A DNA stretch of 64,000 bases from Indiicoccus explosivorum (GCF_002167005.1 NZ_NHTN01000022.1:1-64000), one strand, 5' to 3'; positions 26,938 to 36,696 are shown, counted from the stretch's first letter. Notes: generated by a model not told the origin, from the sequence alone. Translations and numbers: made by a program.

Positions 26938-27203
26938 TCGTGCCCGATCCCTTCGGATTTCACGATTTCATCAAGTTTGTCCATCGCCTGCTGTTCGTCA
27001 GCGCCGTCCGCAGAAATGGTAACGGTTTCACCCGATTTGATGCCAAGGGACATCACTCCGAGGATCGACTTCAAATTCACCTTTTTCTCTTTGTACTGCA
27101 AAAAGATGTCTGAACTGAACCCGCTGGCTGTCTTGACGAGCGTTGAAGCCGGTCGGGCATGGAGCCCTTCTTCTCCTGCGACTGTATACTGTTTTTCAAC
27201 CAT
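26934..27203 (-). CDS. ptsH: Phosphocarrier protein HPr
   Basis: An 89-residue HPr with catalytic His15 in GLHARPAS and the regulatory Ser46 region [11 protein letters not shown], the HPr kinase site of Bacillota, so it can take part in CcpA catabolite control. ATG 27203 follows CGGAGGGATCGAC; the longer frame upstream overlaps the promoter and is not coding. Confidence 0.97.
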   Translation of the reverse strand: MVEKQYTVAGEEGLHARPASTLVKTASGFSSDIFLQYKEKKVNLKSILGVMSLGIKSGETVTISADGADEQQAMDKLDEIVKSEGIGHE

Positions 27204-27275
27204 GTCGATCCCTCCGTAAAGTATTATTTCGTGCCATTCGCCATCCGGATGTGCCGCCGGACTGGGCTTCCGTTG

Positions 27276-27305
27276 ATTATAGGAGCATTGCCGAATAGGA
27301 TGCAA
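27276..27305 (-). promoter_or_regulatory. ptsHI promoter
   Basis: Minus strand: -35 TTGCAT, 18-nt spacer, -10 TATAAT, about 70 bases upstream of ptsH. Confidence 0.7.
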
Positions 27306-27336
27306 TCAAACTGGTTATTTGACAGTTTTTGATTGC
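27302..27336. promoter_or_regulatory. Inverted repeat between ptsH and fruR, candidate FruR operator
   Basis: GCAATCAAACTG and CAGTTTTTGATTGC face each other around a 9-nt centre. The repeat overlaps the -35 region of the ptsH promoter on one strand and a TTGACA on the other, and further TGATT repeats follow to 27360. A DeoR-family FruR acting on both divergent operons is plausible (inference). Confidence 0.55.
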
Positions 27337-27417
27337 TTATGAATGATTATGATTGATTTAGAACGGAATATCAAGTAGAGTGTTCAGTAAGAACTACCGA
27401 CTTAGGCAGGTGACTGT

Positions 27418-28170
27418 ATGTTAACGCAAAAACGTCACGACTTGATCATGCAATTGCTGGAAGAGAAACAAGCGGTAAAGATCCAGGAAATCGCCGAGCT
27501 GACAAACGCTTCTGAATCGACGATCCGCCGGGATCTGACAGAACTGGAAGCTCAGCAGCTGCTCGAGCGCGTCCACGGAGGTGCGACGCTCGCCAATCAG
27601 CGGCGTGAAGAACCGAGCATTATGGATAAATCCGCCAAAAACCTTCACGAAAAACGGATGCTTGCGGCATTAGCCGTTTCCCTGATCGAAGAAGGAGACA
27701 GCATTTACCTTGATGCCGGGACAACCACGCTGGAGATGATTCCGCTGCTCAAAGGCAGGGATGTCGCTGTCGTAACAAACGGAGTCAGCCACATGCAGCA
27801 ATTGATGGAAGCGGGGATTACGGTCTATGTGACAGGAGGCCTCATCAAATCCAGGACGGGCGCCATAGTCGGCGCCCGCGCGCTGGAGGCATTAGGGAGG
27901 TACCAGTTCGACAAATGCTTTCTCGGTGTCAACGGCATCCATGAAAAAGCGGGTTATACGACCCCTGACCCGGAAGAAGCGGCGATGAAACAGCTGGCTT
28001 CCCGGCAGTCAAGTGAGACCTTCATCGTTTCGGATTCTTCCAAGTACGGAAAGACAGCTTTCGCCAAAATCGCGGATCTGCAGGATGCCGTTCTCGTCAC
28101 AGATCAATTGCCGCTTCATGTGGCGGCTTCCCTCAAACAATTTACGTCAGTGAAGGAGGCAGACCATTGA
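27418..28170 (+). CDS. fruR: DeoR-family fructose operon repressor FruR
   Basis: A 250-residue DeoR regulator. The N-terminal winged helix contains the DeoR signature around VKIQEIAELTNASESTIRRD; the C-terminal sugar-phosphate-binding domain has DAGTTTLEM, VVTNG and SDSSKYGK. In Bacillota FruR responds to fructose-1-phosphate and represses fruRKA. Its stop overlaps the fruK start by four bases. Confidence 0.92.
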   Translation: MLTQKRHDLIMQLLEEKQAVKIQEIAELTNASESTIRRDLTELEAQQLLERVHGGATLANQRREEPSIMDKSAKNLHEKRMLAALAVSLIEEGDSIYLDAGTTTLEMIPLLKGRDVAVVTNGVSHMQQLMEAGITVYVTGGLIKSRTGAIVGARALEALGRYQFDKCFLGVNGIHEKAGYTTPDPEEAAMKQLASRQSSETFIVSDSSKYGKTAFAKIADLQDAVLVTDQLPLHVAASLKQFTSVKEADH

Positions 28171-29099
28171 TTTACACATGCACGTTCTCGCCATCCATCG
28201 ACTACACAACGTATCTGCCTTCTTTTAAGACCGGCAGGCTGAACCGGGCGCAGGAAGTCCAGTTAGAGCCCGGCGGAAAAGGAATCAACGTTTCACGCGT
28301 GCTGGCACGGCTCGGATCGGACAGCACCGCGCTCGGTTTGGTCGGAGGATTCACAGGCGCTTTCATTAAGGATTTCCTGGAGGCTGAGGGAATCCGGACC
28401 GGCTTCGTCCAAACAGACGGCACGACCCGGATCAACGTAAAAATCAAAGCATCTGTCGAAACTGAACTGAATGGCCCGTCACCCGACGTCACTGAACAGC
28501 AAATGAAAGCGCTTCAAGAAAAAGTTGCAAATCTTGCGGCTGAAGACTGGTTCGTCCTTGCCGGAAGCCTGCCCGGTTCCGTGCCCGACAGCTTCTATGA
28601 GGAACTGGCGGCATATTGCCAGGAGCGGAGAGCGCATTTTGTGCTCGATACTTCAGGTCCGCTGCTGTTGCGGCTGGTCCGGCAGCAGCCGTTCCTCATC
28701 AAACCGAATGCGGAAGAATTGGGCGACCTGTTCAGTACGGAGATCCGGACCGCCGGACAGGCAGCCGCCCATGCACAGGAACTGGTGGAACAAGGCGCCC
28801 GCCATGTCATCGTCTCCATGGGAGGAGAAGGCGCGGTGCTCGCTTCGGAAGATGGCGCTTTTTTTGCAGAAGCGCCCCAAGGTACTGTGATCAACACAGT
28901 AGGAGCCGGTGATTCGCTCGTCGCCGGATTCATTTCCGCTTATGCGGACGGTGCGGACCCGGTGGAAGCCTTCCGGACCGGCGTGGCAAGCGGAAGTGCC
29001 ACTGCATTCCGGCCGGACCTGTGCGAAAGAACCGATGTGGAAGCGCTTTTGACACAAATCCGCGTCACCCCATTTGAAGAACAGGATGTGAAAAAATGA
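28167..29099 (+). CDS. fruK: 1-phosphofructokinase FruK
   Basis: A 310-residue PfkB/ribokinase-fold kinase making fructose-1,6-bisphosphate from fructose-1-phosphate. N-terminal TFSPSIDYT, PGGKGINVSRVLARLG, and the C-terminal catalytic NTVGAGDSLVAGF with the base Asp. Starts at TTG overlapping the fruR stop; its own stop overlaps fruA by four bases. Confidence 0.94.
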   Translation: MIYTCTFSPSIDYTTYLPSFKTGRLNRAQEVQLEPGGKGINVSRVLARLGSDSTALGLVGGFTGAFIKDFLEAEGIRTGFVQTDGTTRINVKIKASVETELNGPSPDVTEQQMKALQEKVANLAAEDWFVLAGSLPGSVPDSFYEELAAYCQERRAHFVLDTSGPLLLRLVRQQPFLIKPNAEELGDLFSTEIRTAGQAAAHAQELVEQGARHVIVSMGGEGAVLASEDGAFFAEAPQGTVINTVGAGDSLVAGFISAYADGADPVEAFRTGVASGSATAFRPDLCERTDVEALLTQIRVTPFEEQDVKK

Positions 29100-31045
29100 G
29101 AATCACGAATTTATTGACCGAAGAGACCATCGTCCTCGACCTCAAGTCCCGTGAGAAAACGGAAGTGCTCGCCGAATTGGCGGATCAGCTGGACCGGGCC
29201 GGAAAACTGGCGGATAAGTCCGCCTTCACAGAAGCGATTTTAGCGCGGGAAGAACAAAGCACGACCGGCATCGGCGACGGCATCGCGATTCCGCATGCAA
29301 AGACAGCCGCCGTCAAAGAACCGGCGATCGCTTTCGGCCGCTCGATCGAAGGCGTGGATTATGATTCCCTGGACGGCCAGCCCGCGCAGCTGTTTTTTAT
29401 GATTGCTGCCAGTGAAGGCGCGGCGGACGATCATTTGGAAGCGCTGTCCCGCCTTGCCACGTTCCTGATGGACGAAAAATTCCGCGTCCGCATCCTGGAG
29501 GCGGAAACAAAAGAAGAAGTGCTCCGCGCGGTGTCGGATAAAGAAGATGCCGAATTCGGGGATGAAGAAGAAATCATTCCGGAAATCGATCACAGCACGG
29601 CTGATATGCCGGATGATGCGGCGAAGGATGTCCGGCTGCTTGCGGTGACAGCCTGTCCGACAGGCATCGCCCATACGTACATGGCGGCAGAGAAACTGAA
29701 TGAACGCGCCCGGGCACGCGGTCTGAACATTAAAGTGGAGACGAACGGCTCGAGCGGCGTGAAGAACAGGCTGACCGATGCGGAAATCGAAGCGGCGGAT
29801 GCCATCATCGTCGCAGCCGACACGAAAGTGGAGATGGCCCGATTCCATGGCAAGCCGGTCATCCAGACAAAAGTCGGTAAAGCGATCCACGACACCGATG
29901 CCCTGCTCGATCAGGCGATCGGCGAAGCGGTTCCGACATACCGGCATGACTCAGGCGGTCGCGGGGATACGGAAGAAGTGACCGAAGCATTCGGCGGATT
30001 TTATAAACACCTCATGAACGGGGTATCCAACATGCTGCCGTTCGTCGTCGGCGGCGGGATCCTCATCGCCCTGTCGTTTTTCTGGGGGATCGAAGCGACG
30101 GACCCGACGAGTGAAGAGTACAACCGCTTTGCGGCCATGCTCAGTGAAATCGGCGGCGCACAGGCCTTCTTCCTGATGGTCCCGGTGCTGGCCGGCTTCA
30201 TCGCATCCAGCATCGCAGAACGTCCCGGCTTTGCACCTGGGGCTGTCGGCGGACTCATCGCCATCACGGTCACCGGTGTCGACGAAGTCAGCGGCGGTTC
30301 CGGATTCCTCGGCGGACTCATCGCCGGCTTCCTGGCGGGCTATGTGACGCTCGGTGTCAAAAAAGTCTTTTCTTATGTGCCGGACTGGCTCGAAGGGCTG
30401 AAACCCGTCCTGTTTTATCCGGTGTTCAGCATTGCCATCACCGGCATCATCATGATGCTCATCAACCCGCCGCTCACTCAACTTTACACCGGGGTCTCTG
30501 CATTTCTTGAAGGACTTGGCGGTACGAATCAAGTCATCGTCGGGCTGCTGCTCGGTGCGATGATGGCCATCGACATGGGCGGGCCGATCAATAAAGCGGC
30601 CTATACGTTCGGCATTGCGATGCTGAGCGCAGAGAACTTCACGTTCATCGCCGCCATCATGGCGGCCGGCATGGTGCCGCCGCTCGGTCTGGCGATCGCC
30701 ACTACCTTGTTCAAGAACAAATTCACCCGGCAGGAGCGGGAAGCGGGCAAGACGGCGTATGTGCTCGGTGCCTGTTTCATCACCGAAAGCGCCATCCCAT
30801 TCGCCGCAGCCGACCCGGCCCGTGTCATTCCGTCCATCGTGACAGGTGCGGCCCTTGCCGGCGGCCTGTCGATGCTCTTTGACATCGGACTCCGTGCACC
30901 GCACGGCGGAGTTTTCGTCATCGGGCTGGTGGAAGAAGGAAGCCTGCTCGGAATCCTTCTGTATATCCTGGCCATTCTCGCCGGTGCGATCGTCGCCGCA
31001 CTCATGGTCGGACTCTTGAAAAAGAAAAATCCGGCCGCTGCCTGA
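29096..31045 (+). CDS. fruA: PTS fructose-specific EIIABC component FruA
   Basis: A 649-residue three-domain PTS permease. EIIA (about 1-145) has the phospho-His in GDGIAIPHAKT. EIIB (about 180-280) has the active Cys in VTACPTGIAHTYMAAEKL. EIIC (about 300-645) is the multi-helix channel with GGPINKAAYTFG and AAPHGG-like RAPHGGVFV. It imports fructose as fructose-1-phosphate, feeding FruK. Confidence 0.95.
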   Translation: MRITNLLTEETIVLDLKSREKTEVLAELADQLDRAGKLADKSAFTEAILAREEQSTTGIGDGIAIPHAKTAAVKEPAIAFGRSIEGVDYDSLDGQPAQLFFMIAASEGAADDHLEALSRLATFLMDEKFRVRILEAETKEEVLRAVSDKEDAEFGDEEEIIPEIDHSTADMPDDAAKDVRLLAVTACPTGIAHTYMAAEKLNERARARGLNIKVETNGSSGVKNRLTDAEIEAADAIIVAADTKVEMARFHGKPVIQTKVGKAIHDTDALLDQAIGEAVPTYRHDSGGRGDTEEVTEAFGGFYKHLMNGVSNMLPFVVGGGILIALSFFWGIEATDPTSEEYNRFAAMLSEIGGAQAFFLMVPVLAGFIASSIAERPGFAPGAVGGLIAITVTGVDEVSGGSGFLGGLIAGFLAGYVTLGVKKVFSYVPDWLEGLKPVLFYPVFSIAITGIIMMLINPPLTQLYTGVSAFLEGLGGTNQVIVGLLLGAMMAIDMGGPINKAAYTFGIAMLSAENFTFIAAIMAAGMVPPLGLAIATTLFKNKFTRQEREAGKTAYVLGACFITESAIPFAAADPARVIPSIVTGAALAGGLSMLFDIGLRAPHGGVFVIGLVEEGSLLGILLYILAILAGAIVAALMVGLLKKKNPAAA

Positions 31046-31057
31046 CAGTGCGGCGCA

Positions 31058-31090
31058 CGCCCTCTTCTGAACAGAAGGGGGCGTTTTTTT
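31058..31090 (+). terminator. Terminator of fruRKA
   Basis: CGCCCTCTTCTG/CAGAAGGGGGCG stem followed by seven T residues. Confidence 0.92.
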
Positions 31091-31160
31091 CTGCCTAATC
31101 CGCCGGCAGCGGTTATAATGTAGGAGTCTTGATTCAATTTCAGCAAAAAGGTGGAGTTCC

Positions 31161-31772
31161 ATGATCGCCGTCATTGATCACCATGATTCATTCACATACA
31201 ATCTTGTCCATATTTTCGAGCAGCTCACACCTGACGTCCGTGTGCTTCAGCATGACCGCACTTCACCCGAAGAAGTTGCCGCTATGTCCCCGACGCTCAT
31301 CGTCCTGTCACCCGGTCCGGGAACTCCGGAAGACGCACAGACGGCCCTCCAGCTCTTGTCAGTCTTCAGCGGCGGTATCCCTGTGCTCGGCGTGTGTCTC
31401 GGCCACCAAGTAATCGTCCGCCATTTCGGCGGAACCGTCCGTCAGGGCGTCAAGCCCGTGCACGGGAAAGTTTCGCACCTGCAGCATGACGGATCGGGGC
31501 TGTTCTGCGGAATCCCGAATCCTTCGCCGGTGGTCCGCTACCATTCGCTCGTGGCGGATGAAGGGGAATTCCCCGCTTGCCTCGCTGTCACGGCCCGTTC
31601 GGAAGACGGAGCCATCATGGCGGTCCGGCACCGTTTTCAGCCGGTCGAAGGCATCCAGTTCCATCCGGAATCGATCCTGACAGCAGACGGTGCCCGCATG
31701 CTCGGCAACAGCTGGCGCGCCGCTGTCCGGTGGAAGGAGGGACAGCATGGAAACCCCGTTCCTGCATTTTGA
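31161..31772 (+). CDS. pabA: Aminodeoxychorismate/anthranilate synthase glutamine amidotransferase
   Basis: A 203-residue class I glutamine amidotransferase. Starts AVIDHHDSFTYNLVH; catalytic Cys in GVCLGHQ (about 79), His/Glu in GIQFHPESI. It supplies ammonia to the chorismate-using partner encoded by the overlapping next gene, so the PabA role is favoured over TrpG. In many Bacillota one subunit serves both. Confidence 0.88.
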   Translation: MIAVIDHHDSFTYNLVHIFEQLTPDVRVLQHDRTSPEEVAAMSPTLIVLSPGPGTPEDAQTALQLLSVFSGGIPVLGVCLGHQVIVRHFGGTVRQGVKPVHGKVSHLQHDGSGLFCGIPNPSPVVRYHSLVADEGEFPACLAVTARSEDGAIMAVRHRFQPVEGIQFHPESILTADGARMLGNSWRAAVRWKEGQHGNPVPAF

Positions 31773-33489
31773 ATTCGCTGATTCTTCCGGTACGATCCGC
31801 CCGAAAACATTCACCGACCCCGTCCGGATCCTGTCCGCTTCTTCCTTAGCTGAAGTCGGACCGCTGTTCGAAGCGCTCGAAGCCGGGATAAACGAGGGGT
31901 ATTCTGCAGCCGGGTTCGTTTCCTATGAAGCCGCCCCGGCGTTTCACCCTGCCATGCGGACGAAACCGCCGGGCGATGTACCGCTCGTCTGGTTCGGCCT
32001 GTTCAGGGGAACGGCGTCGCCGCCGACTTTTCCTGACAGCGGACCGTACACCGTCTCGAGCTGGGAGCCGGATTCTCCGGAAGCGGCTTACACGAAGGCC
32101 ATCAACGCCATCCGGGAAGCGATCCGGAGCGGCACGACGTATCAAGTGAACTACACCGCCCGGCTCCGGGCGCGGTTCAGCGGAGACGATTTCGCGTTTT
32201 ACCGGCAGCTGGCCCGCAACCAAGAAGCGGATTACAGCGCTTACTTGAATATCGGACGCTGGCGGGTGCTGTCTGCTTCACCGGAACTGTTTTTCCGCAC
32301 CGATGGCGGGCTCATCACAGCGAAACCGATGAAAGGGACAAGCGTCAGGGGAAGAACCGCAAGCGAAGACCAGCGGCTCCGCGAACAGCTTCTCGCTTCT
32401 GAAAAAGAACGGGCGGAGAACCTCATGATCACCGATTTGCTGCGGAACGATTTGAGCCGCGTCGCCAAACGGGGGTCGGTCCATGTGCCGGAACTGTTCA
32501 GCGCGGAAACGTATCCGACCGTCCATCAGCTGACATCCACGGTCCGGGCGGAACTCCGTCCGGAACTGAGCGTCTTCGACTGGTTCAAAGCCCTGTTTCC
32601 GTGCGGGTCGATCACCGGCGCCCCGAAAATCAGCACGATGGACACAATCGCCGGACTTGAACAGTCACCGCGCGGCATCTACTGCGGCGCGATCGGTTAT
32701 ATCACGCCGGAAAAAAACGCCGTGTTCAATGTGCCGATCCGGACGGTGGTCCTCGATACAAAAAGCGGGGAGGCCGTGTACGGAGCCGGCGGCGGCATTA
32801 CATGGGACTCGACGGCCGCCGGTGAACATGCGGAACTCCTGGCTAAAGCCCGGCTGCTGACTGAACGGCGGCCGGAATTCCATCTGCTGGAATCGCTCCG
32901 GCTCGATGAAGGAAAATACCCTTTCCTCGACCGCCACGTTTCCCGGCTCAGCCGCACAGCGGGTTATTTCCGGGTTCCGCTGGACGAGGAAACGGTCAGG
33001 CGGCAGCTGGCGAGCATATCCCGGCAGCATCCATCAGGTGTCCACAAAGTCCGGCTGCTGGCAGACAGAAACGGAAGCATCCAGGCAGAAGCCGCGCCGC
33101 TTGGTGTGACAGCCGGTCCTGTCCGCTGCCGGCTCGCGTCCGGACCGGTCGATGCCGGCAGTCCGTTCCTTTACCATAAGACGACGAACCGCTCCATGTA
33201 TGAACAGCACGGTGAAAAAGACGGAAACGGGGTCTTTTCTGTGCTGTTATGGAATGAAAGAGGCGAACTGACCGAGTTCACCACCGGCAATCTGATCGTT
33301 GAAACAAAAGACGGCTGCTATACCCCGCCGGTTTGCTGCGGCTTATTACCGGGGGTGTACCGTCAAGTGCTTCTCGATGCCGGAGAAATCGAAGAACGGA
33401 TCCTGAGACCGGCGGACCTTGAAAACGCAGAGCGGATCTGGTTCATAAACAGCGTCCGGAAGTGGCTGCCGGTGCAGCTGATTCCCTGA
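31747..33489 (+). CDS. pabB: PabB-PabC fusion: aminodeoxychorismate synthase and lyase
   Basis: A roughly 580-residue fusion. Residues 1-350 are the chorismate-binding PabB domain, with AKPMKGTSVRGR, DLLRNDLSRVA, FPCGSITGAPKISTM and GIYCGAIGYI. The rest is a class IV aminotransferase-fold PabC domain (4-amino-4-deoxychorismate lyase), with LDRHVSRLSRTAGYF and LTEFTTGNLIV. Together they make p-aminobenzoate for folate. ATG 31747 follows AAGGAGGGACAGC and lies inside the end of pabA. Confidence 0.92.
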   Translation: METPFLHFEFADSSGTIRPKTFTDPVRILSASSLAEVGPLFEALEAGINEGYSAAGFVSYEAAPAFHPAMRTKPPGDVPLVWFGLFRGTASPPTFPDSGPYTVSSWEPDSPEAAYTKAINAIREAIRSGTTYQVNYTARLRARFSGDDFAFYRQLARNQEADYSAYLNIGRWRVLSASPELFFRTDGGLITAKPMKGTSVRGRTASEDQRLREQLLASEKERAENLMITDLLRNDLSRVAKRGSVHVPELFSAETYPTVHQLTSTVRAELRPELSVFDWFKALFPCGSITGAPKISTMDTIAGLEQSPRGIYCGAIGYITPEKNAVFNVPIRTVVLDTKSGEAVYGAGGGITWDSTAAGEHAELLAKARLLTERRPEFHLLESLRLDEGKYPFLDRHVSRLSRTAGYFRVPLDEETVRRQLASISRQHPSGVHKVRLLADRNGSIQAEAAPLGVTAGPVRCRLASGPVDAGSPFLYHKTTNRSMYEQHGEKDGNGVFSVLLWNERGELTEFTTGNLIVETKDGCYTPPVCCGLLPGVYRQVLLDAGEIEERILRPADLENAERIWFINSVRKWLPVQLIP

Positions 33490-33512
33490 AACCATAGAGA
33501 GAATAACTGGAG

Positions 33513-33547
33513 GGAAGGCCCGGGAAAACCCGGAGCCTTCCTTTTTT
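33513..33547 (+). terminator. Terminator after pabB-pabC
   Basis: GGAAGGC/GCCTTCC outer stem with CCGGG/CCCGG inner pairs, then TTTTTT. Confidence 0.9.
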
Positions 33548-33617
33548 ATGCCGTTTAACAGCCGGATTCGCAGGGGAAAGGGGTAACAAGAATGAAAAAC
33601 AGACAGGAGGACTGCCC

Positions 33618-35231
33618 ATGACCACGATCAGAAACGTCCGGCTGTACCGGCCGGACCGCCAGGATAATCCCGCCGAACGGTACGCCGTCAGCTTGAACGG
33701 GGACACAATCGAGCGGATCATGCCGGATTCGGAAGCGCCGGCTGGAGAAAGCTATGACGGCCGGGGGCTGACGCTCGCCCCTTCGTTTGCCGACAGCCAC
33801 ATGCACCTGCTCCGCTTCGGCCTCATGAAGCATGAACTGGACCTTCGGCTCGTGCGGACATGGTCGGAAGTGAAACAGCTCGTGCGGGACGAGTACAATT
33901 TGAAGAAAATGGAGCACGGGGACTGGATAGTCGGCCGGGGAATCATGGATGACGAATTCACCGATATCGACGCACCTCTCACTGCAGCCGATCTGGATGA
34001 ACTGAGCCATGAACGCCCCATCTTTTTTCTCCATGATGACGGCCACGAATGCCTCGTAAACAGCACGGCGCTGGAACTGATCAAGCGGAAAGATCACTTG
34101 ACTGAACTGCCGGCGGAATTCATCGAAACGGACGGGGAAGGGAACTGGACCGGACGTTTCAAGGATTCGGCTGTCCACTTTATCCACCGCCATTTCCGGC
34201 AAAAGACGAAGACGGAAGTGAAAGAAGCGCTGGCGGATGCCATGCCGCACCTGATGAAGAACGGAATCACATCCGTGCATACGGACGACCTCAACTTCTG
34301 CGGTTCCTACAGGACACTGTGGGAAGCGTATACGGAACTGGAAGGGGAAGGCCGCTTGCCGATCGACGTCCATCTCCATCACTATATTTTCACCATCGGC
34401 GACTTGCGGTCATTTTTAGAGGACTGGACTCTCAGGACCGGGGAAGGGACCCGGAGGGTAAAAGTCGGTGCCGTCAAAATCTTTTTGGACGGCACCCAGC
34501 GCCTCCACACCGGCGCACTCCGGGAACCATACGCGGATCGCCCCGACACACGCGGTGTCTTGAATTACCCGCCTGATACCGTGAAGGAAGTGGTGGCATT
34601 GGCCGATCGAAACAGGATGCAAGTCGCGATGCATGCCATCGGTGACCGGGCAGTGGATGAAGCGCTGGACGCCATCGAATTCGCAGGTGATAATCGTCTG
34701 CGTCACCGGATCATCCACGCCCAGACGTTGGCTGAAGACCAGTTCGGCCGGCTCGCGCGTGTCAGACCGTACGTCGAAATCCAGCCGGGGTTCATGTTCC
34801 GGGAATGGAAAGGGACGGCCAAATGGGCCGGCAAGGAACGGGAACCGCTGTGCAATGCATGGGGTTCCCTGGAACGGGCCGGCATCCCGTTCACCACAAG
34901 TTCCGACACGCCGATCGGCCCGCTGTCGCCGATCCTGGAGATATTCGCCGGCGTCAACCGCACGGATCCGCAAGGCAATCCGAAAGGCGGCTGGATACCG
35001 GAAGAGAAAGTCGGTTTCGATCCCCTCTACAGAGGCTATACAACGGCGCCGGCCGAACTCGAATTCCGGGAACATGATAAGGGCCGGCTGGAGGAAGGGT
35101 ACCAAGCAGATCTGGTCCTGCTCTCCCGCCATCCGGCCGATGTGTCGGACTTCGGAATAAAAGAACTGGATGTCCTGGAGACATGGTCCCACGGAAAACA
35201 AGTGTATGCACAAGATTTTCTGAAGACATAA
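33618..35231 (+). CDS. YtcJ-type amidohydrolase
   Basis: A 537-residue metal-dependent amidohydrolase (amidohydrolase family 3). Metal ligands are seen in ADSHMHLLR, in MHAIGDRAVDEALDAIE, in HRIIHAQTLAEDQFGR and in TTSSDTPIGPLSP. YtcJ-like members have been linked to hydrolysis of amides or formamides, but the substrate here is unknown. ATG follows ACAGGAGGACTGCCC. No signal peptide, so cytoplasmic. Convincing full length. Confidence 0.88.
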   Translation: MTTIRNVRLYRPDRQDNPAERYAVSLNGDTIERIMPDSEAPAGESYDGRGLTLAPSFADSHMHLLRFGLMKHELDLRLVRTWSEVKQLVRDEYNLKKMEHGDWIVGRGIMDDEFTDIDAPLTAADLDELSHERPIFFLHDDGHECLVNSTALELIKRKDHLTELPAEFIETDGEGNWTGRFKDSAVHFIHRHFRQKTKTEVKEALADAMPHLMKNGITSVHTDDLNFCGSYRTLWEAYTELEGEGRLPIDVHLHHYIFTIGDLRSFLEDWTLRTGEGTRRVKVGAVKIFLDGTQRLHTGALREPYADRPDTRGVLNYPPDTVKEVVALADRNRMQVAMHAIGDRAVDEALDAIEFAGDNRLRHRIIHAQTLAEDQFGRLARVRPYVEIQPGFMFREWKGTAKWAGKEREPLCNAWGSLERAGIPFTTSSDTPIGPLSPILEIFAGVNRTDPQGNPKGGWIPEEKVGFDPLYRGYTTAPAELEFREHDKGRLEEGYQADLVLLSRHPADVSDFGIKELDVLETWSHGKQVYAQDFLKT

Positions 35232-35255
35232 CGCAACGGAACCGGAGGTGATTCA

Positions 35256-35951
35256 GTGGATAAAGACACGAAGAAAAAAATCACGCCGGCGGTTCTGCTC
35301 CTGACCGGAATCGCCATCGCCGCCGGACTCATCGTCCTGTTCGCGGAACTGGCGGAGGAAGTCCTTGAAAAAAGTTTCCGGTCGTTCGACCAGGCCATCA
35401 TCGACCAATTTGCGGCATGGGACAGCCCGGCACTGGACTATGTCATGATCTTCATCACGGAGCTTGGATCCGTTTGGTTCCTGACTGTCCTGTCGCTTGC
35501 GGTGGTCGGCTACCTTTGGTTCAAAAAGCACGACAGGTGGACGATCCTCTATTTCATCATCGCCATCGCCGGCAGCGGCATTCTCACGTGGATCCTGAAG
35601 CAGTTCTATCAGCGGGAACGCCCGTCGATCAACCCGGATATCGACGCCATCGGCTTCAGCTTTCCGAGCGGCCATTCCATGGGTTCGCTCGTGTTCTACG
35701 GTTTTTTGGCGTATTTGGTGATCCGCGGGCCGCAGAAAGCCGGCATGAAATGGCTCCTTGTGGGAGCGGCAGCAATTCTGGCACTGCTGATCGGTTCGAG
35801 CCGCGTCTACTTGTCGGCTCATTTTCCGAGCGATGTGCTGGCCGGCCAGCTGTCAGGGGCCATCTGGCTGCTCCTGTGCATCATGGCGCTCGAATGGACA
35901 AAATACCGGCGCGGCAGCAAGGATACCGTGACGGATTCTGAAAAATCGTAA
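35256..35951 (+). CDS. PAP2-family phosphatase
   Basis: A 231-residue membrane phosphatase with about six helices. Catalytic motifs: KQFYQRERPS, PSGHSMG and SRVYLSAHFPSDVL. PAP2 enzymes dephosphorylate lipid phosphates such as undecaprenyl pyrophosphate or phosphatidate. Starts at GTG after ACCGGAGGTGATTC, 24 bases behind the amidohydrolase. Confidence 0.9.
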   Translation: MDKDTKKKITPAVLLLTGIAIAAGLIVLFAELAEEVLEKSFRSFDQAIIDQFAAWDSPALDYVMIFITELGSVWFLTVLSLAVVGYLWFKKHDRWTILYFIIAIAGSGILTWILKQFYQRERPSINPDIDAIGFSFPSGHSMGSLVFYGFLAYLVIRGPQKAGMKWLLVGAAAILALLIGSSRVYLSAHFPSDVLAGQLSGAIWLLLCIMALEWTKYRRGSKDTVTDSEKS

Positions 35952-36042
35952 CCGGGACTCTTGTTTCACCGGCAAGATCTTTCATTTTTTTGCGGTTTAA
36001 CGTAACATTCCGGCCATTTTCGGGATCCCGGACAGCCGCGAT

Positions 36043-36068
36043 GTTTAGGGCGGAAGCCGTTAGGGAAC
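36043..36068 (+). promoter_or_regulatory. SigB-type promoter of the YflT-like gene
   Basis: GTTTAG, 14-nt spacer, GGGAAC, about 65 bases before the start. Close to the GTTTAA-N12-14-GGGTAT consensus and in front of a protein family known to be SigB controlled. Confidence 0.6.
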
Positions 36069-36132
36069 GAAAACAACTAGAGGGATTCACAGGAATCCTA
36101 GAAGATCAGATCATTCAAAGGAGGAATCAGTA

Positions 36133-36675
36133 ATGCCAAAGACACTCATCGGTGGTGTATACGAAACAGAAGAGAAAGCGCTGAGAGCGATAGAGTCGCT
36201 GAAGGAAATGGGCTTTGATACAAAGCAGCTTTCCGTCTTCGCGAAAGACAAAGATACTGTAGAGGATATTGAAGACCGCACGGATGTCAACGCGGAAGCC
36301 GATAAAGACGACCGCGGATCACATGCCGGCAAAGGCTTCGGAATCGGTGCGGGTACTGGCGGTGTGCTCGGCGGGATCGCCGGACTGATCGCTGAAATCG
36401 GCCTTCTGACCATTCCTGGAATCGGGGTGCTGGCTGCTGCGGGACCGCTCGCGACAACACTCAGCGGTGCTGCGATCGGTGCGACAGGCGGCGGGATCGT
36501 CGGTGCACTGACGGGTGCCGGAATTCCGGACGAAAATGCGAAAGAGTATGAAGAGTACTTGAAGAACGGCCACATTCTGCTGATCGCAGAAGTCGACGAA
36601 GAACAGCGCGAAAAGCTCCACGGTGCATTCCGTGATGCGGAGCCTGTCACAACGGATGTATTCGTCGTAAAATAA
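36133..36675 (+). CDS. General stress protein, YflT/GSP17M family
   Basis: A 180-residue protein. The N-terminal general-stress domain has GGVYETEEKALRAIESLKEMG, followed by a Gly/Ala-rich hydrophobic central region (about 75-135, GxGxGG repeats) that may span the membrane, and an acidic C-terminal part with HILLIAEVDEEQRE. Homologues belong to the SigB general stress regulon; the biochemical role is unknown. ATG follows AAAGGAGGAATCAGT. Confidence 0.85.
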   Translation: MPKTLIGGVYETEEKALRAIESLKEMGFDTKQLSVFAKDKDTVEDIEDRTDVNAEADKDDRGSHAGKGFGIGAGTGGVLGGIAGLIAEIGLLTIPGIGVLAAAGPLATTLSGAAIGATGGGIVGALTGAGIPDENAKEYEEYLKNGHILLIAEVDEEQREKLHGAFRDAEPVTTDVFVVK

Positions 36676-36696
36676 ATCAGGATACAGGACCGCAGA

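Noticed and set aside
29951-31174. 407-residue open frame antisense to fruA
   Set aside because: Low-complexity, charged product; the EIIC domain on the other strand is unambiguous.
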